64,000 nt of DNA from CAVYYW01 sp963772845. Lineage in GTDB: Bacteria; Bacillota; Bacilli; Bacillales; Sporolactobacillaceae. The notes below the pieces were generated by a model. The model saw only the letters and a program-made list of their open reading frames with translations. It was not told the DNA's origin and made no database searches. Positions 25,539 through 33,832 of this stretch are shown here, in pieces. Made by a program: the position numbers and the translations under genes. The first letter of the stretch is position 1. The number at the start of each line of letters is the position of its first letter. The stretch covers positions 1,302,001-1,366,000 of the forward strand of contig CAVYYW010000014.1 of assembly GCA_963772845.1 (NCBI GenBank). Direction: 5' to 3'.

Positions 25539-25564
25539 GGGAACTTTTACATGAGTCTTACGTT
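25539..25564 (+). promoter_or_regulatory. ECF-sigma (SigM-like) promoter of ltaS
   Basis: GGGAAC (25539-25544), a 16-bp spacer opening with TTTT, and CGTT (25561-25564) resemble the ECF pattern TGAAAC-N16-CGTC. B. subtilis ltaS is a SigM target, and the predicted start leaves a short leader with CAGGAGG. Confidence 0.5.
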
Positions 25565-25605
25565 TACTTTTCATTTATTTACAATGGTTTTCAGGAGGTA
25601 CTGTT

Positions 25606-27591
25606 ATGAAAGAAACTTTTACAAAAATGAAGCAGTCTTTAAACTCGAAATACGGTGCGTTTTTCCTTGTCACCCTTTTATTCTGGATTAAATCTTATAT
25701 TGTTTACCGAACTCAGTTCAATTTAGGGGTAAAAGGAACCATGCAGGAATTCCTGCTCTTTTTCAACCCGCTGAGTTCTGCCTTGTTCTTCTTCGCTTTT
25801 GCCCTGCTTTTCAAAGGACGCGGCAGACATATCGCATTACTGGTAATCGATTTTATTTTAACTGCGCTTCTGTATTCTAATGTGGTTTATTATCGGTTTT
25901 TTAACGATTTTTTAACCGTTCCGGTCCTTCTCCAGTCTAAAAATTTTGGTGAAGTCGGCGGGAGTGTTGGTGCCTTAACTAAACCATACGATTATCTTAT
26001 TTTTGCCGATATTATTATTATTTTGGCCCTTATTTTATTTAGAGTTTTAAACGGCCAAGCCAAGAAAATCGGCCGCAGAGCGATCATCACTGTATTTGCC
26101 ACAGCTGTAATGGTCTTTATTGTAAACCTTAGCCTGGCTGAAGCAGATCGCCCGCAGCTACTTACAAGAACATTTGATAGAAACTATCTTGTGAAGTATC
26201 TTGGTGCCTATAACTACACGATTTATGACATTATTCAGAGCAGTCGTTCGTCGGCACAAAGAGCCCTTGCAGACAGCAGTGACTTAACTGATGTTGAGAA
26301 TTATACAAAGGCAAATCACGCCAAACCGAATCCTAAATATTTCGGAAAAGCAAAGGGCATGAACGTTATTTATGTTTCACTCGAATCCTTCCAAAATTTC
26401 ATGATTGATTATAAACTTGATGGCCAGGAGGTTACACCTTTTCTAAACTCTTTGGCTCATGACAAAAACACGTTTTATTTTGATAACTTTTTCCATCAAA
26501 CCGGACAGGGTAAAACGTCTGATGCAGAATTTATGATGGCAAACTCATTATTCCCGCTTCCAACGGGCTCAGTATTCACAACTAAAGCACAGAATACGTA
26601 TCAGGCAACACCGCAAATATTAAAGCAATATGGGTACGAATCTGCAACCTTCCATGGGAATACAAAAACATTCTGGAACAGGGACGAAATGTATAAGTCT
26701 CTTGGAATCGATCGTTTCTTTGATTCAAAGTATTATGATATGAGCGATGAAAACACCATTAACTATGGCATGAAAGACAAACCGTTTTTCAAAGAATCAA
26801 TGCCTAACCTGCAAAAGCTGCATCAGCCGTTTTTAACTAAATTCATTACACTATCTAACCACTTTCCATTTGAATTAGATAAAAATGATATTGATTTCCC
26901 TGCAGCAACTACTAATGATAGTGTGGTAAACCACTATTTCCAAACAGCTCATTACATGGATGAAGCAATGAAGCAGTTTTTTGACAGTCTTAAGTCTTCT
27001 GGCCTCTACGATCACACTGTAATTGTTTTATATGGGGATCATTATGGAATATCTGAAAACCATAACAAAGCTATGGAACAAATTTTAGGCAAACCTGTTA
27101 CACCATATGTTGACGCTCAATTACAGCGCGTTCCGCTCTTCGTACATGTTCCTGGTGTCAAGGGTGATGTGAATCACACATATGGCGGCGATGTTGATGT
27201 CCGTCCTACTCTGCTTCATTTGCTGGGTGTTCAGACACAGGATTATATTTCATTCGGTACTGACTTATTATCCAAGCAGCACCGTCAAGTCGTTCCTTTC
27301 AGAAATGGCGATGTGATGACTCAGAAATATGACAGCATTAATGGCCAGTGTTATGCAAACCCATCCGGCGAAAAAGCTGAAAAAAGCTTATGCAAGCCGT
27401 ATGAGGATCTGGCTAAAAAAGAACTTTCGCTTTCAGATAAAGTTGTTTATGGAGATTTGCTAAGATTTTATCATCCTAATAATTTTCAGCAGGTTGATAA
27501 ATCAACTATAAATTACAATATGGATCAAACTATCCTTCCTCAACGATTCAGCAAATCACCTCTAGAGAGTCCCGTTAATAATTCTAAGTAA
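25606..27591 (+). CDS. ltaS: Lipoteichoic acid synthase (LTA synthase family sulfatase)
   Basis: A 661-residue membrane enzyme. Five N-terminal segments lie within residues 15-185 and an extracellular sulfatase-fold domain covers about 245-560. The catalytic threonine sits in FFHQTGQGKTSDAEF, the metal-binding Glu in YVSLESFQNF, and further ligands in YGDHYGISEN and LSNHFPFEL. It polymerises glycerol phosphate from phosphatidylglycerol onto a glycolipid anchor to make lipoteichoic acid. Length and layout match B. subtilis LtaS (649). It has its own ECF-like promoter and terminator. Paralogues (YfnI, YqgS, YvgJ) share this architecture, so LtaS itself is the best but not the only reading. Confidence 0.9.
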   Translation: MKETFTKMKQSLNSKYGAFFLVTLLFWIKSYIVYRTQFNLGVKGTMQEFLLFFNPLSSALFFFAFALLFKGRGRHIALLVIDFILTALLYSNVVYYRFFNDFLTVPVLLQSKNFGEVGGSVGALTKPYDYLIFADIIIILALILFRVLNGQAKKIGRRAIITVFATAVMVFIVNLSLAEADRPQLLTRTFDRNYLVKYLGAYNYTIYDIIQSSRSSAQRALADSSDLTDVENYTKANHAKPNPKYFGKAKGMNVIYVSLESFQNFMIDYKLDGQEVTPFLNSLAHDKNTFYFDNFFHQTGQGKTSDAEFMMANSLFPLPTGSVFTTKAQNTYQATPQILKQYGYESATFHGNTKTFWNRDEMYKSLGIDRFFDSKYYDMSDENTINYGMKDKPFFKESMPNLQKLHQPFLTKFITLSNHFPFELDKNDIDFPAATTNDSVVNHYFQTAHYMDEAMKQFFDSLKSSGLYDHTVIVLYGDHYGISENHNKAMEQILGKPVTPYVDAQLQRVPLFVHVPGVKGDVNHTYGGDVDVRPTLLHLLGVQTQDYISFGTDLLSKQHRQVVPFRNGDVMTQKYDSINGQCYANPSGEKAEKSLCKPYEDLAKKELSLSDKVVYGDLLRFYHPNNFQQVDKSTINYNMDQTILPQRFSKSPLESPVNNSK

Positions 27592-27592
27592 T

Positions 27593-27631
27593 AAAAAAGC
27601 CGCGTCCGGTGCAACCGGAACGCGGCTTTTT
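27593..27631. terminator. Bidirectional Rho-independent terminator
   Basis: AAAAAAGCCGCGTCCGG pairs with CCGGAACGCGGCTTTTT. It ends ltaS and abuts the stop of the small convergent gene. Confidence 0.92.
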
Positions 27632-27865
27632 CTAAATGAGGGATAATGGAAAATGAAATAATGCGGGGATTTTTTCAGTGCAAGCTTTATATTTGCTGAA
27701 ACGGGCTGTATCAACCAGGCAGGTGTAATGTTCTACGCAATATCTCTCCTGTAAAGCGCAACTGAAGTAAACTTTAAAAATGTACTGATAGCCTTCAGAA
27801 GAAAGGCCAATTATCTTAAAGTTCATTGTTCTATACTTGTCCTTTAAGAGCATCCAAAATGGCAT
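27632..27865 (-). CDS. Hypothetical small protein
   Basis: A possible 77-residue protein that I do not recognise. It has no obvious membrane segment or signal. A better internal start may be the Met of MNFKIIGLSSEGYQYIFKV (residue 14), giving 64 residues. Its sequence is rich in Tyr, Cys and Phe (YIFKVYFSCALQERYCVEHY). Support is positional: its stop directly abuts the bidirectional ltaS terminator, and a GGAAGGGGGG stretch lies about 40 bp upstream of the first ATG. There is no good ribosome-binding site at either start, so it may not be translated. Confidence 0.35.
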   Translation of the reverse strand: MPFWMLLKDKYRTMNFKIIGLSSEGYQYIFKVYFSCALQERYCVEHYTCLVDTARFSKYKACTEKIPALFHFPLSLI

Positions 27866-28189
27866 TCTTTCTATCTGCCAACAACTGCCTGATTCACCCC
27901 CCTTCCTGGTTTATTCGCATTGTTAAATGATTCTTTCTAAAAAGGTCATGTATAAGAAATCCCTTTTATGTAATCTTTAGTTAATATTTGTATTTTTCTA
28001 ACTATAAATATAATAAACGATATTTTTACAAATTTCCACAATTATTTTTAAAAAACCGTGATAAATGTCACATATAAATTCTAATTATTGGATGTTCCAT
28101 TGGTTATATTGTCTTTTTATAGTAAAAAGGTATCATTTTAAAGACTCAGTTTAAAAAGTTCATGGAAACTCGAAGCATTAAATGCTAGG

Positions 28190-28362
28190 AAACCCTACAA
28201 TGCAAGTTGGATCGAAGGGAATCAGCATGGCTCCGAAGATCCACTTTGGCGCACAAAAAGACTACTGCAAAGTTAGCTGTAGCCGTGCCTGTCGAAAGCG
28301 AGCAGCCTAGAGTGGAAATCAACAATCACGACGACACCGGGGCTTTTTCAGTGGTCACTTCA
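28190..28362 (-). repeat. Dispersed intergenic repeat, copy 2 (reverse)
   Basis: Read on the minus strand it runs from CCACTGAAAAAGCCCCGG through GATTTCC.CTCTAGGCTG, CTCGCTTTCGACAGGCACGG and the inverted pair ACTTTG../..CAAAGT to GATCTTCGGAGCCATGCTG. The same block order occurs in copy 1. The remaining gap 27866-28189 is AT-rich with no gene. Confidence 0.8.
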
Positions 28363-28432
28363 AAGTGAGAGACTAGCGCGACCTTACTCTTAATTAATAA
28401 AGTGAAGAAGCCAAAATTAAAGCATGATAAAA

Positions 28433-28461
28433 AAAACCTTCGATCACTGATCGAAGGTTTT
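28433..28461 (-). terminator. Rho-independent terminator of fumC
   Basis: Minus strand: AAAACCTTCGATCA with TGATCGAAGGTTTT and a trailing T run; 10 bp past the fumC stop. Confidence 0.88.
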
Positions 28462-28471
28462 CATGACTCTA

Positions 28472-29860
28472 TTATGCTTTGGGACCGGTCATTTCTTCCG
28501 GCTTAACCATTTCTTCAAACTGTTCTTCATTCAAAATACCGCTGTTGATGGCTGCCTCTTTAAGTGTCAGCCCTTCTTTATGTGCTTTCTTCGCAATCTG
28601 TGCTGCTTTTTCATAACCAATATGCGGATTGAGTGCTGTAACAAGCATTAATGAATTCTTAAGGTATTCATCAATTTTTTCTTTATTTGGTTCAATTCCT
28701 ATCGCACAATGATCATTAAATGAAACCATTGCGTCACCAAGAAGCTGTGCAGATTGCAGGAAGTTGTAACCAATTACAGGCTTGAATACATTTAATTCAA
28801 AATTGCCTTGGCTAGCCGCAAACCCGATTGCTGCATCATTCCCCATTACTTGAACAGCCACCATCGTTACTGCTTCAGCTTGAGTTGGGTTTACTTTACC
28901 CGGCATTATTGAACTACCTGGTTCATTTTCTGGAATCACTAATTCTCCAATTCCACAGCGTGGACCGCTCGCCAGCCAGCGAACATCATTAGCTATTTTC
29001 ATCAGATCTGCAGCTAGTGCTTTTAATACGCCGTGTACAGTCGTGATTTGGTCATGGCTTGTCAAAGCATGGAACTTATTTTCAGCAGAGACAAACGATT
29101 TTCCTGTCATCTCCGCAATTTCCTTTGCAGTCATCTCGCCAAAATCAGGATGAGCATTCAGCCCTGTTCCGACCGCTGTACCGCCAATTGCGAGCTCTTT
29201 AATATATTCTGTGGTGTCTTTAAGCATTCTCTCTGACTGATGAAGCATTTCATACCAGCCACCGATTTCTTGCCCCAGAGTCAGTGGTGTCGCATCTTGT
29301 AAATGGGTCCGGCCGATTTTAATAATTTCATTATTTTCTTCAGCTTTTTCCTGCAGCGTTTTCTTTAATTTTTCTAATGAAGGCAAAACGTGGTCTTCCA
29401 CTGCTAGCACACTGGCTACATGAAGAGCTGTTGGATACGTATCATTCGAACTCTGTGATTTATTTACATCATCGTTCGGATGAACTTTTTGAGTGCTGCC
29501 ATTCGACTCAAGAATCTGATTAGAACGGTTTGCGATCACTTCGTTAACATTCATGTTTGACTGGGTGCCAGAACCCGTTTGCCAGACAACTAACGGAAAC
29601 TCTTCATCCCATTTCCCTGCAATGATCTCATCTGCAGCCTGTGCGATTGCATCCGCTTTTTCTGAATCCAGCTTACCAAGTTTTTTATTAGCTAGCGCAG
29701 CCCCTTTTTTCAGCATTGCAAAGGCTTTAACAATTTGCATGGGCATTTTTTCCCATCCGATTTTGAAATTCTCTTTACTTCGCTGTGTTTGAGCTGCCCA
29801 TAGTTTATCAGCTGGGACCTTCACTTCACCAAGCGTATCTTTTTCAATTCTGTATTCCAT
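28472..29860 (-). CDS. fumC: Class II fumarate hydratase
   Basis: A 462-residue fumarase C, the same length as B. subtilis CitG/FumC. It shows the superfamily signature GSSIMPGKVNPTQ, the fumarase motifs TGSGTQSNMNVNEVIANR and NDDVNKSQSSNDTYPT, and the catalytic His region GRTHLQDATPL. It converts fumarate to L-malate in the TCA cycle in the cytosol. The ATG at 29860 is chosen: AGGAGG ends six bases before it, while the ATG just upstream abuts that site with no spacing. It is a single gene with its own terminator. Confidence 0.96.
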   Translation of the reverse strand: MEYRIEKDTLGEVKVPADKLWAAQTQRSKENFKIGWEKMPMQIVKAFAMLKKGAALANKKLGKLDSEKADAIAQAADEIIAGKWDEEFPLVVWQTGSGTQSNMNVNEVIANRSNQILESNGSTQKVHPNDDVNKSQSSNDTYPTALHVASVLAVEDHVLPSLEKLKKTLQEKAEENNEIIKIGRTHLQDATPLTLGQEIGGWYEMLHQSERMLKDTTEYIKELAIGGTAVGTGLNAHPDFGEMTAKEIAEMTGKSFVSAENKFHALTSHDQITTVHGVLKALAADLMKIANDVRWLASGPRCGIGELVIPENEPGSSIMPGKVNPTQAEAVTMVAVQVMGNDAAIGFAASQGNFELNVFKPVIGYNFLQSAQLLGDAMVSFNDHCAIGIEPNKEKIDEYLKNSLMLVTALNPHIGYEKAAQIAKKAHKEGLTLKEAAINSGILNEEQFEEMVKPEEMTGPKA

Positions 29861-30039
29861 TTTCATCCTCCTAGCATTCGACAATTTACAACCTCTTTAA
29901 TTATGTCACTCCAGCGCTTTCTAATCAATCCATTGACCATTTTTAAGCTAAATTAACTTGTTAAGTTGAATAAATTTCATCAGTAAACATGTAATCTTTA
30001 AATCTGATCAATTTTGATTTTCACTTCTGTCGTACGATA

Positions 30040-30195
30040 CCCCGGGCTTGGCTTTAGCCGTCTCGTCGTTTTACAGAATCACAACCAGGCCTGTTGTTCT
30101 CCGTCTCAGGCACTCGCTTTCCGTGGACCCTTTTTACTCTTGCAGGGTCTTCTGCTCAAGCTATTCACGCTGAAGTTGCCACCTTTCCGCTAAAA
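30040..30195 (+). repeat. Dispersed intergenic repeat, copy 3 (divergent)
   Basis: A diverged copy. GTTGTTCTCCGTCTCAGGC, CACTCGCTTTCCGTGGACCC, then GGGTCTTCTGCTCAAGCT and CACCTTTCCGCTAAAATCA correspond to the core and end blocks of the family. Confidence 0.6.
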
Positions 30196-30321
30196 TCATA
30201 AATATGGTTTTCAAACTGTATATTCATCTTAAAAAACGTGATGGTAAACCTTTTTATGTAGATTTAGTAATTAATCCACAAATTACTTCTACTAGGTATC
30301 CTCTGTGCAAAAACACGTTAA

Positions 30322-30480
30322 GTGAAGCGGAAGATGCGAGACTCCGACGGGACCAGCACGCGTCCGAAGATCCATTTTGGTGCACAAAGAGACCACGCCA
30401 AAGTTAGCTGTGCCCGTGCCCGTGGAAAGCGAGCATCCTGGAGCGAAAGCCAATAACCATGTTTTTCGGTGGCCACAGAT
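30322..30480 (-). repeat. Dispersed intergenic repeat, copy 4 (reverse)
   Basis: Minus strand: GTGGCCACCG, GCTCGCTTTCCACGGGCACG, AGCTAACTTTGGCGTGGTCT, CACCAAAATGGATCTTCGG, ACGCGTGCTGGTCCCGTCGG and AGTCTCGCATCTTCCGCTTC. It is the most complete and best conserved version of the core. Copies 3 and 4 face each other with about 125 bp between them. No gene lies between 29861 and 30667. Confidence 0.85.
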
Positions 30481-30606
30481 TGAATTTAGAGGAGTCTTAT
30501 GAAAAAGTAGGATTGTGCGTTTCCATATTATTACTGTTTTTTGTTTCATTGTAGAAAGCGATGTTAAATTGAATTATTAATAATTTAGTTATATACACAT
30601 ATATAG

Positions 30607-30620
30607 TTTACATACGTAAA
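30607..30620. promoter_or_regulatory. Palindrome upstream of marR, possible operator
   Basis: TTTACATACGTAAA is an inverted repeat (TTTAC/GTAAA) 48 bp before the MarR start. Autoregulation is inferred from position only. Confidence 0.4.
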
Positions 30621-30667
30621 GTAATAATGTATGATAGACATTAGAAACTGATACAAGGAGCAATGCG

Positions 30668-31072
30668 ATGGCAAACCAGGATTTAATGATCTTTATACGA
30701 TTAATAAGAGAGATTAATAACAGTGTTCGAAAAGAATGGAACTTTCTTATTTCTGGTCCACAATTGCAGTTGCTGGAGCTTTTGCATAAGCAGGGTCCGA
30801 TGCGCATGTCGGATTTGGCTGACAAACTTGACGTGACATTAGGGGCAATAACGTCCCTTGCCGATCGTATGATTAAAGGCAGTTATGTTATTCGTGAACG
30901 ATCAGAAGAGGACCGCAGAGTGGTTAATTTAAAGCTTACTCCGGAGGGTAAAGACTTACTCAATACATTTTCTGAATCCAGGAATGTCGCCATTGAACGC
31001 TTTCTGTGCAATCTGACTCCTGAAGAAAAAGAAGAAATGATTCGGCTATGCTCAAAGATGCTCGACTTTTAA
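30668..31072 (+). CDS. MarR family transcriptional regulator
   Basis: A 134-residue MarR protein with its winged helix at residues ~30-100 (MRMSDLADKLDVTLGAITSLADRMIKG, wing RERSEEDRRVVNLKLTPEG). ATG 30668 is preceded by AAGGAG. It is followed 90 bp later by an MFS transporter on the same strand, so it is likely the local repressor of that pump. It is short but complete for the family. Confidence 0.9.
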   Translation: MANQDLMIFIRLIREINNSVRKEWNFLISGPQLQLLELLHKQGPMRMSDLADKLDVTLGAITSLADRMIKGSYVIRERSEEDRRVVNLKLTPEGKDLLNTFSESRNVAIERFLCNLTPEEKEEMIRLCSKMLDF

Positions 31073-31075
31073 CGG

Positions 31076-31096
31076 CGATGAATACATCATTCATCG
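31076..31096 (+). terminator. Hairpin between marR and the MFS gene
   Basis: CGATGAAT, loop ACATC, ATTCATCG, followed by TCTTTCCCTTT. Weak as a terminator; it may attenuate read-through into the transporter. Confidence 0.35.
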
Positions 31097-31162
31097 TCTT
31101 TCCCTTTGAACAAAATTCTTAAGATTCTTTTATAACTAAAATAAGAAAAAGGTGTGAATCGT

Positions 31163-32380
31163 ATGCCATTAGATGCAAATCAGATTGAAGAAGCAATTGA
31201 AACCGTAGAGGAAGATGACCATTCCTTTAAGAGAATTTTTAAACAGCCTAAAGCTGCCTGGGCGGTAGCCTTTGCTTGTGTGGTTGCCTTTATGGGACTG
31301 GGTCTGGTGGATCCGATCCTAAAATCTATTGCAAGCCAGCTTCAAGCAAGTCCCAGCCAGGTTGAACTGCTTTTTACTAGTTATTTGGCCGTTACGGGGA
31401 TCATGATGCTGATTACCGGCTGGTTATCAAGCCGAATCGGTCCTAAATGGACGCTGCTGTCAGGATTGCTCCTTATTGTTATTTTTGCAGGACTCGGTGG
31501 TTTTTCCAGCTCAGTAAATGAATTGATCGGATTTCGGGCTGGATGGGGACTAGGGAATGCCCTATTCATTTCAACAGCATTAGCTGTTATTGTTAGTGTG
31601 GCCAATGGCGGTACGGCCAGTGCCATCATAATGTATGAAGCGGCACTCGGTCTTGGCATGTCGGTTGGACCGCTTCTTGGCGGGTGGCTTGGAGGCATCA
31701 GCTGGAGAGGTCCTTTCTTCGGAGTAGCTGTGCTGATGACAATCGGGTTTATTGCCATTTTTATTTTGCTTAATGATGTCAAAAAACCGGCGAAGAAGAG
31801 CTCCATATTAGATCCCATCAGGGCGCTTGGCCATCGCGGTCTTCTTTCCATCGGGATTATGGCTCTTCTATATAATTTTGGATTCTTTACCATCCTTGCC
31901 TTTTCTCCGTTTGTGCTCGGTTTAGATGCTCATGGATTGGGATTTGTGTTTTTCTTCTGGGGTGTTTGTCTCGCGATTACCTCAATCTTTGTTGCCCCAA
32001 AACTCGAATTAAGGTTCGGAACTAAAAAATCTATGTATGCTGTCCTTATATTAATAGCGGCATCTCTTGTTGTAATGGGATTCAGCATCCATAACGAACC
32101 GCTTATGATCGTCATGATTGTTCTGACAGGTGCATTTCTCGGAATAAATAATACCTTGGTAACAACGGCTGTGATGGAGGTCTCCCCTGTCGAGCGGTCA
32201 GTTGCATCATCAGCATACAGCTTCGTGCGATTCACAGGTGGTGCTGTAGCGCCATGGCTCGCAGGAAAGCTTGCTGAAGTATTTAACCCTGCTGTCCCTT
32301 TCTATGTTGGGGCTGCAGCTGTCATCATTGGTATGCTGGTGTTAATTGCAGGAAGATCACATATGCAGGAAATAAGTTGA
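31163..32380 (+). CDS. MFS transporter (YfmO-like multidrug efflux type)
   Basis: A 405-residue, 12-segment MFS protein of the DHA1/YfmO type. A ~35-residue acidic cytoplasmic N-terminus precedes TM1 (AWAVAFACVVAFMGLGLVDP). Motif A-like loop ITGWLSSRIGPKW and motif C-like LGMSVGPLLGGWLGG are visible. ATG 31163 is taken, about 10 bases after AAAAAGG; the GTG at 31154 lies too close to it. It is probably an exporter controlled by the preceding MarR gene. The substrate is unknown. Confidence 0.9.
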   Translation: MPLDANQIEEAIETVEEDDHSFKRIFKQPKAAWAVAFACVVAFMGLGLVDPILKSIASQLQASPSQVELLFTSYLAVTGIMMLITGWLSSRIGPKWTLLSGLLLIVIFAGLGGFSSSVNELIGFRAGWGLGNALFISTALAVIVSVANGGTASAIIMYEAALGLGMSVGPLLGGWLGGISWRGPFFGVAVLMTIGFIAIFILLNDVKKPAKKSSILDPIRALGHRGLLSIGIMALLYNFGFFTILAFSPFVLGLDAHGLGFVFFFWGVCLAITSIFVAPKLELRFGTKKSMYAVLILIAASLVVMGFSIHNEPLMIVMIVLTGAFLGINNTLVTTAVMEVSPVERSVASSAYSFVRFTGGAVAPWLAGKLAEVFNPAVPFYVGAAAVIIGMLVLIAGRSHMQEIS

Positions 32381-32394
32381 TACAATGTCTTTTG

Positions 32395-32427
32395 AAAAGA
32401 GCGGTGCATAGGCCCGCTCTTTTTTTG
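32395..32427 (+). terminator. Rho-independent terminator
   Basis: AAAAGAGCGG pairs with CCGCTCTTTT, followed by T's. Confidence 0.88.
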
Positions 32428-32556
32428 ATTCATGAATGAATCCGAACTTCACAGTACACGGCCGATCTTTTGAAGCATATAATGAAAGGGACTCTTTTCA
32501 TTAATGATTCACTCAAAACACATATAAATGAAGAAGATATTAATGGAGGCGATGGG

Positions 32557-33120
32557 TTGAAAATATTAGCTATATACGGAAGTTCCCGTGACAACGGCAA
32601 CAATGAGCAGCTGGCTGAAATCGTACTTAATGGTCTGAATGCCGAAAAAGTTCATTTGAGAGATTATCATATTCAAGCAATTGTCGATGGTCGGCACACT
32701 GAGGAAGGTTTTTGCAAAGTTGAAGATGACTATGAAGATATCATCAACAAAGTTATTGATCATGAGATTCTTTTGTTTGTCACGCCAATCTATTGGTATG
32801 GCATGTCAGGTATTATGAAGAATTTTATTGACCGCTGGAGTCAGATCCTAAGAGACAGCCGCTACACATTTAAAGAAACAATGGCAAAAAAACACGCTTA
32901 CGTCATTGCGGTCGGTGGAAATCAGCCCAAAATTAAAGGACTGCCTTTAATCCAGCAGTTTAACTATATTTTCGGATTTATGAACATGCCATTTAACGGC
33001 TATATCCTAGGACAAGGAAGTAAGCCAGGCGAAATCATGAACGATACGACCGCTTTGAAACAAGCAGAATTATTGAATCAAGAACTAAAAAAGTTAACCA
33101 TTAAAAAAGAGACCTTTTAA
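32557..33120 (+). CDS. NADPH-dependent FMN reductase / flavodoxin-like oxidoreductase
   Basis: A 187-residue flavodoxin-fold protein. The FMN phosphate-binding loop is IYGSSRDNGNNEQLAE near the N-terminus, and a flavin-ring segment TPIYWYGMSGIMKNFIDRW lies at ~80-98. The family includes NAD(P)H:quinone, azo and FMN reductases. The TTG at 32557 is chosen because GGAGG is 7 bp upstream and the reading frame before it has no domain character. It has its own terminator overlapping its stop codon. Confidence 0.87.
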   Translation: MKILAIYGSSRDNGNNEQLAEIVLNGLNAEKVHLRDYHIQAIVDGRHTEEGFCKVEDDYEDIINKVIDHEILLFVTPIYWYGMSGIMKNFIDRWSQILRDSRYTFKETMAKKHAYVIAVGGNQPKIKGLPLIQQFNYIFGFMNMPFNGYILGQGSKPGEIMNDTTALKQAELLNQELKKLTIKKETF

Positions 33121-33131
33121 AGGTCTCTTTT
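33105..33131 (+). terminator. Terminator overlapping the stop codon
   Basis: AAAAGAGACCT pairs with AGGTCTCTTTT. The stem includes the last codons of the FMN reductase gene. Confidence 0.75.
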
Positions 33132-33144
33132 GACTAAATTTAAA

Positions 33145-33417
33145 TCAGCTGTACGGTTCTTTATCCTTGTTTTTTAAGTTGGAGGCAACTTCTTTAGCCT
33201 TTTCAACCACTTCTGAAGATGAACCAGAAAAATTCTTAGCTAGATCTGCAGATTTTTGGAAAACATCCTTAGACTGCCCGCCAAGATCCTTCCGGAATTC
33301 CTCACCGGTTTTAGGGGCTAATAATAAGGCAGTAAATGCGCCGACCATTCCGCCTAGTATCGTTCCTACAATAAAATCTTTAGAATTACTATTTGTCTTT
33401 TGATCTTGTTCCGCCAT
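33145..33417 (-). CDS. YtxH domain-containing protein
   Basis: A 90-residue protein with the YtxH signature: a glycine-rich membrane segment and LLLAPKTGEEFRKDL (GTILGGMVGAFTALLLAPKTG), followed by an amphipathic helical tail. Such proteins are common, membrane-associated and stress- or desiccation-related in Firmicutes, without a defined biochemical role. ATG 33417 is chosen because GAGGAGG is 8 bp upstream; the longer frame would add a strongly acidic leader. Confidence 0.85.
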   Translation of the reverse strand: MAEQDQKTNSNSKDFIVGTILGGMVGAFTALLLAPKTGEEFRKDLGGQSKDVFQKSADLAKNFSGSSSEVVEKAKEVASNLKNKDKEPYS

Positions 33418-33667
33418 TTCTATTTCCTCCTCATCAATATAATCTTCCACTTTTATCATAAAATAAATTCATCATAAAGTGAACCCTATTCGGATGATTC
33501 CCCTATTTTGTTTTTGTTAAACGTTTTCCAGCTTCAGAAGAGATATAAATATAAACGAGACTCTGTCCCATTGATTGCGTCAAATCGCCTTAAAACATGA
33601 CTTTTAACATGCTTCAAATAGCCTGATTTGATTTTATCCATCGAAAGAATCATTTTTGGTTAATCCT

Positions 33668-33696
33668 GTTTAATTTCAAGAGTCACCGGTTATAAT
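33668..33696 (+). promoter_or_regulatory. Possible promoter of the small RNA candidate
   Basis: A consensus -10 TATAAT at 33691-33696; the -35 region (GTTTAA, 33668-33673, spacer 17) is weak. No protein gene follows before the terminator at 33755. Confidence 0.4.
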
Positions 33697-33702
33697 AGAT
33701 CT

Positions 33703-33785
33703 ATACTTACCTTGTTTTATATCTTCACACCCATCTATACCCCCTTTTAATTTACCTCAGGCGATAATGCCTGAGGATTTTTTTT
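33703..33785 (+). ncRNA. Candidate C-rich small regulatory RNA
   Basis: Between a TATAAT box and a plus-strand terminator (CCTCAGGC, loop, GCCTGAGG, then ATTTTTTTT, 33755-33785) lie about 50 bases with no open frame. Several unpaired C-rich patches occur: TTACCTTG, CACACCCATC, TATACCCCCTTTTAA and TTTACCTC. Such patches complement Shine-Dalgarno sequences and characterise Firmicutes trans-acting sRNAs of the FsrA and RoxS/RsaE kind. The terminator cannot serve the neighbouring minus-strand genes: tyrS has its own terminator at 33788 on the other strand, and YtxH reads away. I do not recognise a specific family. Confidence 0.45.
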
Positions 33786-33787
33786 GA

Positions 33788-33822
33788 CAAAAAAAGAGTG
33801 CCAGTAATCAGCACCCTTTCTT
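33788..33822 (-). terminator. Rho-independent terminator of tyrS
   Basis: Minus strand: GGGTGC, loop, GCACTC, then TTTTTTT, 11 bp after the tyrS stop. It stands back-to-back with the plus-strand terminator at 33755-33785. Confidence 0.8.
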
Positions 33823-33832
33823 TATCCGTCTA

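Noticed and set aside
31381..31893. Minus-strand 170-codon frame opposite the MFS gene.
   Set aside because: Antisense shadow of a well-supported transporter gene.
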